Origin: Desulfurococcaceae archaeon AG1
Lineage (GTDB): Archaea > Thermoproteota > Thermoprotei_A > Sulfolobales > AG1
DNA: 64,000 nucleotides
NCBI GenBank assembly: GCA_003116855.1
Contig: BEWT01000011.1
Coordinates: forward strand, 1-64,000
Direction of reading: 5' to 3'
Shown: one piece after another, positions 33,855 through 43,490 of the stretch
Layout of the letters: each line of letters opens with the position of its first letter
How positions within the stretch are numbered: the first letter of the stretch is position 1
Position numbers and translations under genes: made by a program
Notes under the pieces: generated by a model
What the model saw: only the letters and a program-made list of their open reading frames with translations
Database searches by the model: none
What the model was told of the DNA's origin: nothing

Positions 33855-34158
33855 AACCTCACCATGCAAGTATAATCCCTTAAAAATATTCTTTCAGCCC
33901 TATTAAGGGTTATTATAGATTCTTACCGATCCTAATAGGCATATAGAGGAATAAGTAGTGCTTCATGGGTTTGTATTATAAAAACTTAATCGTTATGCAG
34001 TTGTCAAGATTTATAGTAAGCTGTATAGCCGAATCTCAAACCATATACTCATGTCTATGAAACGTCTAGGGCATATAGATGGAAATGCTTTATATTCTGA
34101 GAAACTAGAGGGCTTTGATGACACTTTAAATGCGAGGCTTTCAGGCTTTGTGGGGTGG
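33855..34158. other. 304-bp spacer between molybdoenzyme promoter and alcohol dehydrogenase end
   Basis: The segment nearest 33870-33890 carries the TATA-like promoter of the molybdoenzyme operon (minus strand ATTTTTAAGG). The rest is AT-rich with a short plus-strand ORF from ATG 34051 that runs into the antisense of the dehydrogenase gene and shows no gene-like conservation pattern. I see no RNA gene or repeat in it. Confidence 0.5.
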
Positions 34159-35196
34159 CTAGGGTGTGATTATTGCTCTCCCTGTTATGAGTCCTTTTCT
34201 AAACCTTTCGAATACGTCGTTTATCTCTTCGAGTGGGTATGTTGATGTCTCGATACTTATTATCTGTTTCTCGACAAGCCTTGCAACGTCATATAGATCT
34301 CTTAATCCCCCGACGTAGGCGCCTCTTATCTCTATGCTTCTCATTGGTAGTAGGGGTAGTGTGAGTGTTGCGTATTCTCCCATTAATCCTACTATCACGA
34401 GTCTGCCTCCTCTTTTAAGGGATCTTAGGGCGTCGCTGAATGTGGCTGCGGTGCCGACGAAGTCTATGGCTGCATCGACTCCCAGGCCTCCTGTTATTTT
34501 CATTACCTCTTCATCGATCTTAGCTTTGGATGGGTTGATCAGATACTCGGCTCCGAGCTTTTCAGCGAGTCTTAATGCCTCTTCCCTAATATCTACCGCT
34601 ATCACCGAGGCTCCATAGATCTTTCTAGCCATCTGGATTGCTAGGTGTCCTAGCCCGCCTACACCGAGGATCATTACATGATCTCCAGGCTCTAACGAGG
34701 CCTTCCTAACAGCGTTATAGGCTGTTATACCTCCACACGCTGCTGGGGCGATCTTATCTAGATAAGCCTTCCCGATCTTCACGGCATATCTCCAGTGGGG
34801 GACGAGGACGTATTCAGCATAACCCCCGGGTCTCAGGATCCCTAGTGGTGCTGTTCCCCTAACACATAGGTTTTCATCACCTACGAGGCATTTCTTACAC
34901 ACACCATCACCTATCCATGGGTAGATAACAACAGAGTCTCCTTTCTGAAGCCCCCTAACCTGGTCGCCTATCTCAGCAACCTCGCCAGCGATCTCGTGCC
35001 CCATTACCAGGGGGAATCTAACGCCTCTCTCTTCAACCCTTATTGGTCCGAAATGCCCCTCCCATATATGTATATCGCTGTGGCACATGCCAGCGGCTCT
35101 CACCCTCACAAGGATCTCGTGCCCCGTAGGCTTGGGAGTCTCTATGTCCTCGATGTAGAAGCGATCCCGGGGTTTTTTAAGAACAGCCGCCTTCAT
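34159..35196 (-). CDS. Zinc-dependent alcohol dehydrogenase (MDR family)
   Basis: 345 residues. Catalytic zinc site: C in GMCHSD, HE in GHEIAGEV; NAD(P) motif GVGGLGHLAIQMA; an acidic residue after the second strand (AVDIRE) favours NAD+. The structural-zinc lobe reads DGVCKKCLVGDENLC: three cysteines and an acidic residue in place of the first, as in Sulfolobus solfataricus ADH where a glutamate fills that position. GGTGATCCCC precedes ATG 35196. It starts 5 bp after the stop of the aldehyde dehydrogenase gene, giving an alcohol-aldehyde-acid oxidation pair in one operon. Confidence 0.9.
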   Translation of the reverse strand: MKAAVLKKPRDRFYIEDIETPKPTGHEILVRVRAAGMCHSDIHIWEGHFGPIRVEERGVRFPLVMGHEIAGEVAEIGDQVRGLQKGDSVVIYPWIGDGVCKKCLVGDENLCVRGTAPLGILRPGGYAEYVLVPHWRYAVKIGKAYLDKIAPAACGGITAYNAVRKASLEPGDHVMILGVGGLGHLAIQMARKIYGASVIAVDIREEALRLAEKLGAEYLINPSKAKIDEEVMKITGGLGVDAAIDFVGTAATFSDALRSLKRGGRLVIVGLMGEYATLTLPLLPMRSIEIRGAYVGGLRDLYDVARLVEKQIISIETSTYPLEEINDVFERFRKGLITGRAIITP

Positions 35197-35201
35197 GGGG
35201 A

Positions 35202-36653
35202 TCACCAATGCATATATATTGTCTTTACCCTTGTATAGAAGTCCAGGGCTTCTATACCCTGCTCCTTATAGATATCATTTCCAGAGGCCTTTACACCTCC
35301 GAATGGTGCTTGGAACTCCACCCCTACTGTTTGTCTATTAACCCTAACGATACCGGTCTTTGCTCCTTGGGCTATTCTCATGATCTTGCTCAGGTCTCTG
35401 CTAACGATCCCGAGGGTCAGGCCGTATTTAACCGAGTTAGCCAGCTCTATCGCCTCGTCTATGCTTGAGTATGGGGTTACGCAGAGCACGGGGCCGAATA
35501 TCTCTTCCTGGAAGATCCTATGCCTGGGCTCGCAGTCTATGAATAGTGTTGGTTTAACATAATAGCCATAGGCATAGTCACCGCTCTCCAAAGCATATCC
35601 TCCATATACTAGCTTAGCACCCTCGTTCTTGCCGATCTCTATGTATGAGAGAACCTTTTTCTTCTGATCCATGCTGGCTAGAGGCCCCATATCTGTTGAG
35701 GGGTCGAGACCGTTCCCCACCTTCATACTATCGATCCTGGTTTTGAGGGCTTCGACAAGCTTGCCATAGAGATCAATATGTACAAGCACCCTGCTCGTTG
35801 CGGTACATGCCTGCCCAGCTATTGCGAAGGCGCCCTTAACAATGATCTCCACGGCCTCGCTCAGTGGTGCGTCCTCGGTCACTATGGTTGCGTTTTTACC
35901 TCCGAGCTCCATTTGGAGCCTTACATATCTATCGAGACTCCCGGCGATCCTGTTGATCTCTAGCCCGGTGTTTGTTGATCCTGTGAATGATACTGCCTCC
36001 ACATGCTTGTTAGTGATCATCTCCCTCCCGATCTTCTCCCCAGACCCTATAACGAGGTTAACAACGCCTGGCGGGAGCCCGGCTCTGTGGAGGATCTCAA
36101 CGAATCTATAGGCGATCGTTGGGGCGAGTGATGCGGGTTTAAACACCACAGTATTTCCAGTAGCTATTGCTGGTACTATCTTCCACGCTGGTATCGCTAT
36201 GGGGAAGTTCCAGGGCGTTATGACGCTCACAACGCCTAGAGGCTCTCTTATAGTTAGTATGAGGCCTCCCTTAAACTGGGATGGGATTGTATAGCCATTG
36301 ATCCTGAGTATGAGTGATGCGTAGAACCTAAGTATCCAGGAGACCCTTTCAACCTCAGCTTTGCTCTCGCTAATCGTCTTCCCCATCTCTCTGGTTATAA
36401 GCCTAGCCAGGTCTTCGGACCCATCTTCAACGATATTAGCAGCCCTATATAGGATTTTAGCCCTCTCATGAGGGGTTTTCGAGCTCCATGAACCGAATGC
36501 CTCGCTAGCAACGTCAAAAGCATATTTAACATCATCAAGCGTGGCTGGCGAATACTCAGAGACGATCTCCCTGGTATCGGCGGGGTTATGGATTTTATAT
36601 TTTTCATCATGAATAACGGGCTCTCCTTTTATGATAGAGTTGACGATCTTCAT
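35202..36653 (-). CDS. NAD(P)-dependent aldehyde dehydrogenase
   Basis: 483 residues. Catalytic Cys in GQACTA near residue 277, general base Glu in LQMELGGKN near 245, NAD motif FTGSTNTG near 222, substrate-loop Asn in PWNFP near 145. I start it at ATG 36653 (MKIVNSIIKGEPV), since the upstream 20 codons show no family similarity. It follows the enolase-superfamily dehydratase and precedes the alcohol dehydrogenase, so 2-oxoglutarate semialdehyde or another sugar-acid-derived aldehyde is a plausible substrate by analogy to crenarchaeal pentose oxidation; that is inference. Confidence 0.88.
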   Translation of the reverse strand: MKIVNSIIKGEPVIHDEKYKIHNPADTREIVSEYSPATLDDVKYAFDVASEAFGSWSSKTPHERAKILYRAANIVEDGSEDLARLITREMGKTISESKAEVERVSWILRFYASLILRINGYTIPSQFKGGLILTIREPLGVVSVITPWNFPIAIPAWKIVPAIATGNTVVFKPASLAPTIAYRFVEILHRAGLPPGVVNLVIGSGEKIGREMITNKHVEAVSFTGSTNTGLEINRIAGSLDRYVRLQMELGGKNATIVTEDAPLSEAVEIIVKGAFAIAGQACTATSRVLVHIDLYGKLVEALKTRIDSMKVGNGLDPSTDMGPLASMDQKKKVLSYIEIGKNEGAKLVYGGYALESGDYAYGYYVKPTLFIDCEPRHRIFQEEIFGPVLCVTPYSSIDEAIELANSVKYGLTLGIVSRDLSKIMRIAQGAKTGIVRVNRQTVGVEFQAPFGGVKASGNDIYKEQGIEALDFYTRVKTIYMHW

Positions 36654-36933
36654 ATGACTCGCCAACCAGTTAATCGCGCGAAAGATAATAAACGCTCTGT
36701 AAAAGATACACAAACTAGACTATTTTCTAAGTAAAAACTTTCAATAGTTTCTATCCATTATAAACACATATGTGAATGTACTTCTATCTCAATGGCACGT
36801 GATCCTGGAAGGTTGTAGAAAACATGGTGTTATGCTCAAATACGCGGGAGAATGCCTAGGCATAGTTGCTGGGGCTTGAGGGGTTGTTAAGAGGGTATGG
36901 CTGGAGAGTTAATGACTATCTTATGCGGGGCTT

Positions 36934-38088
36934 CTAGATCCCTGTGGTATAGCTTTTTAGCTTTGCCTCATCGATCTCCAGGCCTAGTCCTGGTCTGTTT
37001 GGTATTAGAACGTCGTCGTTGCTGAATACCTCGACAGGATCTTTAGTTATCTGGTAGGCTAGGGGGTTCTTCTCTACGTAGTAATACTCGTAGGCTGGTG
37101 TGAAGATCAGGTGGCTGGGTAGTGAGGCTATGAATTGGAGTGTTGCTGCTCTGCACCCAGCGCCTGATAGGCCTATATGGAATGTCATGGGTATGCCGAA
37201 GGAGTCTGCTAGGGCTGCGATTTTGAGGGCTTCGGTTATGCCTCCAACTCTTGCTATGTCTGGCATCGCTATATCCATGGCTTTTCTCTGCATAAACATT
37301 AGCCACTGGTATTTTGTGAACAGGGTTTCGGCAGCTGCTATTGGTATGTCCAGGGTTCTGGTGATCTCTACATAGGCATCGATATTATCAGGCGGTACCG
37401 GTTCTTCGAACCAGACTGCTTCGTATCTCTCAAGCATTCTACCCACTCTCACTGCTGTGGCCACGTTATATGCTGTGTTGGCGTCAGCCATGATCTCTAC
37501 CTCGCTTCCTAGGGAGTCTCTTATAGCTTTGATAACCTCTCTATCCATATCAAAGCCCCTACCCACCTTAACCTTAATATACCTAAACCCATGCTCTAGG
37601 AGTTTAGCAGCCTCCCTAGCGGCATCTTCGGGCTTCATGAACACTATAGAGGATGCATAGGCCTTAACCCTATCCCTGAACAAGCCGCCTAGTAGCTTGC
37701 TTACCGGCTTGCCGAAATACTTACCCTTAATATCCCATAGAGCTAGATCCACGCCTGAGAGTGCCTCGATATAATAGCCTGTGAAGTGTCCTCTAACCCT
37801 CATCACTGAGAATAGCTCCTCCCACAAGACCTCGTGATCCAGAGGATCTCTACCAAGAAGCAGGGGTCTGAACAGCTCGTTGATCACAGAAGCACTGGCC
37901 GAGGGCGCCTCCCTAGCTATAGCCTCACCCCAGCCTGTGATACCTTCATCAGTGGTTATCTTAACATACACCACAGCAAATCCATGACCGATTCTCGAAG
38001 AGATATCGGCATAATGACTCCTAAAACCTGTTACAGGCTTATCAACATAGTATCTCAACACATACGCTTCAACACCAGTTATCCTCAT
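36934..38088 (-). CDS. Enolase-superfamily sugar-acid dehydratase (mandelate racemase subgroup)
   Basis: 384 residues. Capping domain at the start; KVKVG base motif, metal ligands D in MADAN, E in FEEP and E in AAETLF, and the catalytic His in TFHIG, the hallmarks of MR-subgroup acid-sugar dehydratases such as gluconate/galactonate/arabinonate dehydratase. It would turn an aldonate into a 2-keto-3-deoxy acid, the first committed step of non-phosphorylative sugar oxidation. Start chosen at ATG 38088 (MRITGVEAYVLRYYV). Same strand as the aldehyde and alcohol dehydrogenases but 280 bp away from them. Confidence 0.85.
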   Translation of the reverse strand: MRITGVEAYVLRYYVDKPVTGFRSHYADISSRIGHGFAVVYVKITTDEGITGWGEAIAREAPSASASVINELFRPLLLGRDPLDHEVLWEELFSVMRVRGHFTGYYIEALSGVDLALWDIKGKYFGKPVSKLLGGLFRDRVKAYASSIVFMKPEDAAREAAKLLEHGFRYIKVKVGRGFDMDREVIKAIRDSLGSEVEIMADANTAYNVATAVRVGRMLERYEAVWFEEPVPPDNIDAYVEITRTLDIPIAAAETLFTKYQWLMFMQRKAMDIAMPDIARVGGITEALKIAALADSFGIPMTFHIGLSGAGCRAATLQFIASLPSHLIFTPAYEYYYVEKNPLAYQITKDPVEVFSNDDVLIPNRPGLGLEIDEAKLKSYTTGI

Positions 38089-38523
38089 AAGCCTAACCCA
38101 TGACACAGACTCTATCAATTTTTATATATCATAGATTGCAACACACTTGAGAGATGTTTGTTGATAAACGAGAAGGTCAAACGGGCAACTCAAATGATAT
38201 GCATGGGAATGTCAGGAGGTTAAGGGATAGCAGGAAATCATGGCTCAGACTCGTATGGATCTTTATGTCATTAAAACTATATGGCATAACCCCTTTGTAA
38301 GCTTTAAGATGCGAAATACTTCCTGTCCTCGATCAAGAACGTTTATGCAAGCTAGTATTAATAATGCTGATTGCTATGAAGCTTGGTTCTTCATGCAAGG
38401 GTCTTAGAGTTAAAGTGATCCCTATGGAGTGAGGGTTCTAGATGCGAAATAATGTTAATAAACACTGATTAGTGTTAATGGGCTAGTGATGGGTATTTAA
38501 AGGTCTTTGGTTGTGGCTGGTTT
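38089..38523. other. 435-bp spacer with a small hairpin
   Basis: The space between the dehydratase start and the end of rpl14e carries an AT-rich promoter region (TTTTATATATC near 38120). It also contains a small inverted repeat AACACT-GATT-AGTGTT at 38461-38476 that could end rpl14e transcription or act as an operator. I find no ORF or RNA gene that I can support. Confidence 0.45.
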
Positions 38524-38832
38524 TTATCTCTTAATCACTGTTATGAGCTTTGTGCTCGGGATCTTTATTCTTTCTTTCATGTATTCTTCGAGGCCCTCTC
38601 TCTTTATAGCCTCGATCACTTCGGGGTCCTGTGCTCCTTTGCTTATCGATATCTTTTTCTCTGTGGGTTCTATGTGGTTTATATTGATCCTCCTCCTCTT
38701 AACCCCTGATAGCTCTTTCGGTCCTGTTATTAGGACGTAGTTATCGTCTATGATATCTACTATAACGCATTTTCTCCCAGCTTCTCTTCCTCTCAGTTTG
38801 ACACAGATCCTCCCAACCTCTATTGCCGGCAT
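38524..38832 (-). CDS. rpl14e: Ribosomal protein L14e
   Basis: 102 residues with the L14e/KOW-type start: EVGRICVKLRGREAGRKCVIVDIIDDNYVLITGP spans about residues 5-37 and gives the SH3-like barrel, followed by RRRININHIEPTEKKISI. Part of the large ribosomal subunit in archaea and eukaryotes. Its neighbourhood (panB, DUF106, rpl34e, cmk) is the familiar crenarchaeal block. It is divergent from panB. Confidence 0.96.
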   Translation of the reverse strand: MPAIEVGRICVKLRGREAGRKCVIVDIIDDNYVLITGPKELSGVKRRRININHIEPTEKKISISKGAQDPEVIEAIKREGLEEYMKERIKIPSTKLITVIKR

Positions 38833-38933
38833 ATCTCATTCCAAGAGCATTTATGCTCGAAGCCTATAAGCGTTTTCTCTGTGGGATCTTGTTATTGCTT
38901 ATCAACTCCTTAGCATTATCATTAAGGGGTCTC

Positions 38934-39797
38934 TTGAGCGTTAGGAGAGTTACTCCAAGTGATTTCATTAAAGCTAAGAAGAGGGGTGAGAAGATAGTTA
39001 TGGTCACAGCGTATGATTATTACCAGGCTAGAGCGGCTGACGAGGCTGGTGTTGACGGTATTCTTGTCGGTGACTCTCTGGGAATGGTTGTGATGGGTTT
39101 TCAATCAACCCTCCCAGTTACTATGGGTATGATCCTTCACCACCTAAGGGCTGTTGTGAATGCTAATCCAAGGAGTCTTGTTGTTGCTGACATGCCCTTC
39201 ATGAGCTACGAGCTTGGGAGAAAAGAGGCTCTTAGGAATGCCTCTAAGCTTATAAGGAGAGGCGCTGGGGCTGTGAAGCTCGAGGGGGGTATCGAGATCG
39301 TTGGGATCGTTGAGAGCCTGGTGAAAGCCGGGATCCCTGTTATGGGGCATCTAGGGCTGAACCCGCAGAGGTCTCTTGCAAGGGGTATGGGGCTGAAAGG
39401 TAAGAAGGCTGACGAGGCTCTGGAGCTTATCGAGGCTGCCCATGCTTTGGAAGAGGCGGGTGTTTTCTCAATAGTTATAGAATATACTGCGCGCGAGGTT
39501 GCCGAGATTATTACGAAGAGGCTCAGGATCCCGACTATATGTATAGGCTCGGGTCCAGGTTGTGATGGGCAGATCCTTGTGTTCCACGATCTGGTGGGTC
39601 TTAACCCAAACCCTCCGCCCTTTGCTAAGAAGTATAGCGATGCATATAGGATCTTTGTGGATGCTATTAAGAGCTATGCTGATGAGGCTAGAAGGGGTCT
39701 TTTCCCTGACGTTGCTAGGTATTGGAGCATGGATCCAGAGGAGCTTGTTGCTTTGGATAATGCTTTGAAGAGGCAGAAGGAGTCTGGATCCCGTTAG
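38934..39797 (+). CDS. panB: 3-methyl-2-oxobutanoate hydroxymethyltransferase
   Basis: 287 residues. KetoPantoate synthase motifs: MVTAYDYYQAR, DGILVGDSLGMV (metal ligand Asp), GHLGLNPQR, IGSGPGCDGQILVFHDLVG. It makes ketopantoate for coenzyme A from ketoisovalerate, thus drawing on the Val pathway encoded at 21-24 kb. The frame is open from 38823, but family similarity begins at RRVTPSDFIKAKKRG; TTG 38934 with AAGGGG in front is the best start. ATG 38823 would overlap rpl14e. Confidence 0.95.
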   Translation: MSVRRVTPSDFIKAKKRGEKIVMVTAYDYYQARAADEAGVDGILVGDSLGMVVMGFQSTLPVTMGMILHHLRAVVNANPRSLVVADMPFMSYELGRKEALRNASKLIRRGAGAVKLEGGIEIVGIVESLVKAGIPVMGHLGLNPQRSLARGMGLKGKKADEALELIEAAHALEEAGVFSIVIEYTAREVAEIITKRLRIPTICIGSGPGCDGQILVFHDLVGLNPNPPPFAKKYSDAYRIFVDAIKSYADEARRGLFPDVARYWSMDPEELVALDNALKRQKESGSR

Positions 39798-39807
39798 GTT
39801 TTCAGCT

Positions 39808-40293
39808 CTATCTTCTTTCGCCAATGCTTTTTAGGATGTCTGTGCCTGATATTCTATTATATAGTGGGAGGATCATTAGATATGCTAGGAAGCTGATCCA
39901 GACTATATATACGTAGCAGATACTCCTACCCTCGACAACGATCTCGATCTCTATTGGGGGTGGGAGGGAGCATGTACCTGGTGCTGCAAGACCTCTTTCA
40001 CCGAACACGGCGTAGCTGTAGAGGAGTACGAGTACCATCATTATCAGCGGTATTGTCGCCATTATCATTGTTACTCTGAATATTCTGCCCCTAAGCCTTC
40101 TATACCTCATCCCAATCACGCCCGCCTTTTTCTTAGACTTTACCTTCGATGCCTTCTCTATGTCTCTAGCTATTCTTGGAACCTCGCCTGCTATTCTCTC
40201 GGGCTTCACGCTTCTCCTGATAAGATAGGCTGAGATCAGTACGAGGTAGATCGTCATGATGGTGATGTGTATCGCGTATATATTTGGTATCAT
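39808..40293 (-). CDS. DUF106/EMC3-TMCO1-like membrane protein (YidC superfamily)
   Basis: About 161 residues. One N-terminal membrane helix, a charged cytosolic coiled-coil-like hairpin rich in Lys/Arg (KASKVKSKKKAG...MRYRRLRGRIFRV), then two further helices. This is the layout of archaeal DUF106 proteins, members of the Oxa1/YidC superfamily that insert membrane proteins and sit next to secY-adk or rpl34e-cmk in archaea. Start taken as ATG 40293 (or GTG 40296); the upstream frame to 40341 has no family resemblance. Divergent from rpl34e with 60 bp between. Confidence 0.78.
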   Translation of the reverse strand: MIPNIYAIHITIMTIYLVLISAYLIRRSVKPERIAGEVPRIARDIEKASKVKSKKKAGVIGMRYRRLRGRIFRVTMIMATIPLIMMVLVLLYSYAVFGERGLAAPGTCSLPPPIEIEIVVEGRSICYVYIVWISFLAYLMILPLYNRISGTDILKSIGERR

Positions 40294-40352
40294 CACGATA
40301 CATAGACCTAAAAGTCTTTTAAGCCTTAGTGATATAAACACCCCAGAGAACC

Positions 40353-40625
40353 ATGGTGAGCCCGAGGCTCAGGTCGAGGTCTCTCAAAAGGATTAAGGTT
40401 AGAACACCCGGGGGTAACACGGTAACTCATTATAGACGGGATACCAGGGTTATAGCTAGGTGTGGCAGATGCGGTGCTGTGCTCAACGGTGTTCCGAGGG
40501 ATATGGGGGATCTTAGGACACTGCCAAAGAGCTCTAAGAGGCCTAACAGGCTTTTTGGCGGGATGCTCTGCCATAGATGCCTTGAGGAGATCCTTAAGGA
40601 GAGTATCAGGAGTAGTGGGTTATGA
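40353..40625 (+). CDS. rpl34e: Ribosomal protein L34e
   Basis: 90 residues, start MVSPRLRSRSLKRIKVRTPGG, then two zinc-binding pairs, CGRC near 37-40 and CHRC near 78-81. An archaeal/eukaryotic large-subunit protein. Its stop overlaps the cmk start (ATGA at 40622-40625), so cmk is translated by coupling. Confidence 0.96.
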   Translation: MVSPRLRSRSLKRIKVRTPGGNTVTHYRRDTRVIARCGRCGAVLNGVPRDMGDLRTLPKSSKRPNRLFGGMLCHRCLEEILKESIRSSGL

Positions 40626-41191
40626 GGAGCAGGGGGATGGTTATAGCGATCAGCGGCCCCCCAGGATCTGGGAAGTCAACATTAGCATCTATGGTTGCTA
40701 GGGAGCTTGGGCTGAGGTACCATTCCACAGGCTCTATATTTAGGAGTATCGCTGCTCAGCGGGGTCTCTCGGTGGAGGAGCTGGATTTGGTTGCTGAGCA
40801 AGATCCCTCAATAGATCTTGAGATAGATAATAAGGCTAAGGAGGAGGCTATGAGAGGAGATATAGTTATTGAGGGGCATATAGCGACATGGATGGTTAGG
40901 GAGTATGCTGATCTTCTAGTCTATGTCACAGCACCTTTCGAGACAAGGGCTAGGAGGGTTTCTGAGAGGGATGGGATAGATCTTGGGGAGGCTATGAGGA
41001 GGATAAGGGTTAGGGAGGAGGCTATGAGGAGAAGGTTTAAGAAGCTATATGGAATAAACATAGATGATCTGAGCATCCACGATATAGTGATCAACACCGA
41101 GAGGATTGATCAGGAGACCATGGTGAGGATCATAGTAACAGCTGCACAAGAGATAATGTACAAGAGATCTCAGCACCATGGAGGTCTATAG
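40622..41191 (+). CDS. cmk: Cytidylate kinase (archaeal type)
   Basis: 189 residues. P-loop GPPGSGKST near residue 13, the CMP-binding region GLRYHSTGSIFR, and the lid with RVSERDGIDLGEAMRRIRVREEAMRRRF (about 120-147). It phosphorylates CMP and dCMP. Order rpl34e-cmk-methylase with 4-bp and 14-bp overlaps indicates one transcript. Confidence 0.95.
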   Translation: MRSRGMVIAISGPPGSGKSTLASMVARELGLRYHSTGSIFRSIAAQRGLSVEELDLVAEQDPSIDLEIDNKAKEEAMRGDIVIEGHIATWMVREYADLLVYVTAPFETRARRVSERDGIDLGEAMRRIRVREEAMRRRFKKLYGINIDDLSIHDIVINTERIDQETMVRIIVTAAQEIMYKRSQHHGGL

Positions 41192-41801
41192 ATGCCCAAA
41201 CCCCGAGGAGCAGATCTATAGGCCGTCTGACGACACCTACCTGCTTGCAGAAACCCTCCTAGGATCTCAAGAAGACCTTCATAGATCAAGGATCATACTA
41301 GATCTGGGAGCCGGAAGCGGCTACATAGCCCAGCAGATATGCCTAGAACTCATAAAGAAAGACATTTTTCACGAAATAGTTGCAATCGATATAAGTCCAT
41401 GCTCTATCGAGTATATGAGGAAACATCTATCTAGAGAATGTGCGGATTACATCTTTCTCATGCAGTGCGACGGCGCCTCATGCCTCAGAGAAGAGAGCAT
41501 AGATCTCGTGGCAATAAACCCCCCATACCTCCCAGTGAATGAGAGAAGCACGTGGTTCGAGATCTCGTGGAGCGGTGGAGAGCGGGGCGTTGATAGAGCC
41601 ATAGAGATGGTTAAGAGCGTTCTTAAACCGCTCTCAAGACAAGGATTTATATATATAGTGTTATCCTCACTAGGAGATCTAGGCCTCTTTGAAGATAGTA
41701 TGAGAGCAGAAGGTCTCACCTATAGGATCATAGCTAGGAAGAAGCTCTTCTTCGAAGAGTTGGTGGTCTATAAACTTAAACGTAATTCGGAGCTATTCTG
41801 A
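41178..41801 (+). CDS. HemK/Mtq2-like N-glutamine methyltransferase
   Basis: 207 residues. Begins with the Mtq2-type substrate entry YRPSDDTYLLAETL, then SAM motif I DLGAGSGYIAQQI, an acidic ribose-binding residue in AIDISP, and NPPYLP, the catalytic NPPY of PrmC/HemK enzymes that methylate the GGQ glutamine of release factor. In archaea and eukaryotes the Mtq2-Trm112 pair does this; I see no Trm112 here. Overlaps cmk by 14 bp. Confidence 0.86.
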   Translation: MEVYRCPNPEEQIYRPSDDTYLLAETLLGSQEDLHRSRIILDLGAGSGYIAQQICLELIKKDIFHEIVAIDISPCSIEYMRKHLSRECADYIFLMQCDGASCLREESIDLVAINPPYLPVNERSTWFEISWSGGERGVDRAIEMVKSVLKPLSRQGFIYIVLSSLGDLGLFEDSMRAEGLTYRIIARKKLFFEELVVYKLKRNSELF

Positions 41802-41918
41802 CCTACTGTTGATCTTCATCATGCTGGGTCTTCTCACGATCAAAGATAAAGCATGTTTACTAGAAAGAGCGATTGTTAAATACAAAGATTGGTGGTAAAG
41901 TGGGTTTAAAAAAGGATC

Positions 41919-43452
41919 TTAGAATATCTTTATACCTAGCAGTTGTCCTAGTATGAATACTGATATGAAGAAGAACATGCATATGGCGCTGAAGAGTATT
42001 ATTGGTGGCCAGTAGTACCACTTCAGCCTTATTTCTTTGGGTAGCTTTCTGTTAATGTTCCATAGCAGGAGCCATGCGTAGAAGCCTCCGAAGTTAGCGA
42101 TATTAGCCGAGATCAGTAGAAGGACTAGCGGGGGTGCCTGCCATATAGCCCACATGGCAAACGCTGTATATCCGAGGAAGAATGTGTAGTAAACCCTCCT
42201 GACATCGCCCTTAGCCCATCTCCTAACACGCTCGGAGGTGCTCCAGAGTATGTCGGTAACGTTCCTGGTTAGCATATCCATGATCTGTAGCTGGGTTGTC
42301 CATAATATCAAGAAGCCTATGAGGGCTATGAAGTAGAAGCCTATTGGCCCCCATCTGGCGCCGAACTCGTTTGCTACATGGGCGGCAATGCCCCAGGCAG
42401 GTAGATCTGTGCCTAGGGGTACTACGCTTCTAACCATAATGGATGGTAGAACCATGCCTAGGAAGGCGAAGGTTGCGAATATTAGCCACTGATCGGCCAT
42501 TATTAATCTCTCCCAGAGCCTCCAGGTTGCTAGGTTTTCAGGGGTTATTTTGAATATTTTTCCTGTGGCTGATAGCTCTATCTTTTTACCGCCGATCATT
42601 GCTGGTATGTAGCCGACTAGATAGCTCATGCCATAGCCTTTATCTCTATAGTAGTTGGTTAGTAGGTAGTTGAATGCCGAGGCCCAAGCTATATATGCCC
42701 ACCAGCCTCCGAGGAGGAAGATATCTACTCCTTGTGGTATATAGCCTATACTTGTAAAGCCTACTAGCAGCTCGTTCCACACCTCAGGTGTAACAACCAT
42801 CAGTGCTAAGATAAATACAGATATAGTGATAAAGATGATAAGGTATCTGAAGATCAGCTCCAGGGTTGCAGCTATTTTACCTCCTATCATTACTATTAGG
42901 AGGGCTAGTAGGAATAGAGCCATACCTAGATACCTTACAAAGGCTGCCTCCCCAGCCCCTGGTACTCGGCCTAGAATGAATACCCCCAAGCCTGTAGCAG
43001 CTGCTAAAGCCCAGCCAGGCCATACGTAGCCAATAATTAGTGCAGCTGTTAGGAATGGTATCCAGAAGGCTCTGGGCTTATTCCTGGCCATATAGACTAG
43101 TGCTGGCTCGCCTATGGCTGCGGTGACTCTTGCGAAGGCTATATTATATATTGTCTGTAATACTACGCCGATCCATACTAGCCAGAACAGACCAAGCCCG
43201 TATTTAGCTGCCACCGCAGGGCCTAGCAGCCATTCCCCGCTACCTATAGCCCCGCCCAGGGCTATGAATGCAGGGCCTAGCATTGCTGCATAGATCTTCC
43301 AACAAGAAGGCTTGGAGACGTTGAATACTTCCTGAGGAGTTGGTAGCTTTTCAACAACCTCTAGAGCAGGGCCCTCACCGAGGGGGAATGTCTCCTTATA
43401 CCTTCTCGAGCTTCACAGCAGCTTTACTATCATCGTTGTTGTTGCCGCCCAC
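41919..43452 (-). CDS. Nramp-like metal transporter, with a 5' frameshift
   Basis: The main frame from ATG 43283 encodes 454 residues with about 11 membrane helices; it lacks the first helix of its family start. Reading upstream, the same frame continues without any ATG, GTG or TTG through YKETFPLGEGPALEVVEKLPTPQ. In the +1-shifted frame a well-led start (GAGGTGCTCTTC then GTG 43452) encodes GGNNNDDSKAAVKLEK and hits TAA at 43396. One +1 shift at GAGAAGGTATAAGG fuses both into one protein of about 505 residues. Either a mutation, a sequencing error or a frameshift site. The transporter should import Mn2+/Fe2+ or a related ion. Confidence 0.72.
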
Positions 43453-43490
43453 GAAGAGCACCTCTTCGCACTCTATTATTCAAACTAAGC

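Noticed and set aside
4260-33950. 14-base match CGATCCTAATAGGC at about 4263 and 33930
   Set aside because: In 64 kb on both strands several chance matches of this length are expected; there is no shared context.
34051-34245. 64-residue plus-strand ORF after the molybdoenzyme promoter
   Set aside because: It runs antisense into the alcohol dehydrogenase and has no recognisable fold or start signal.
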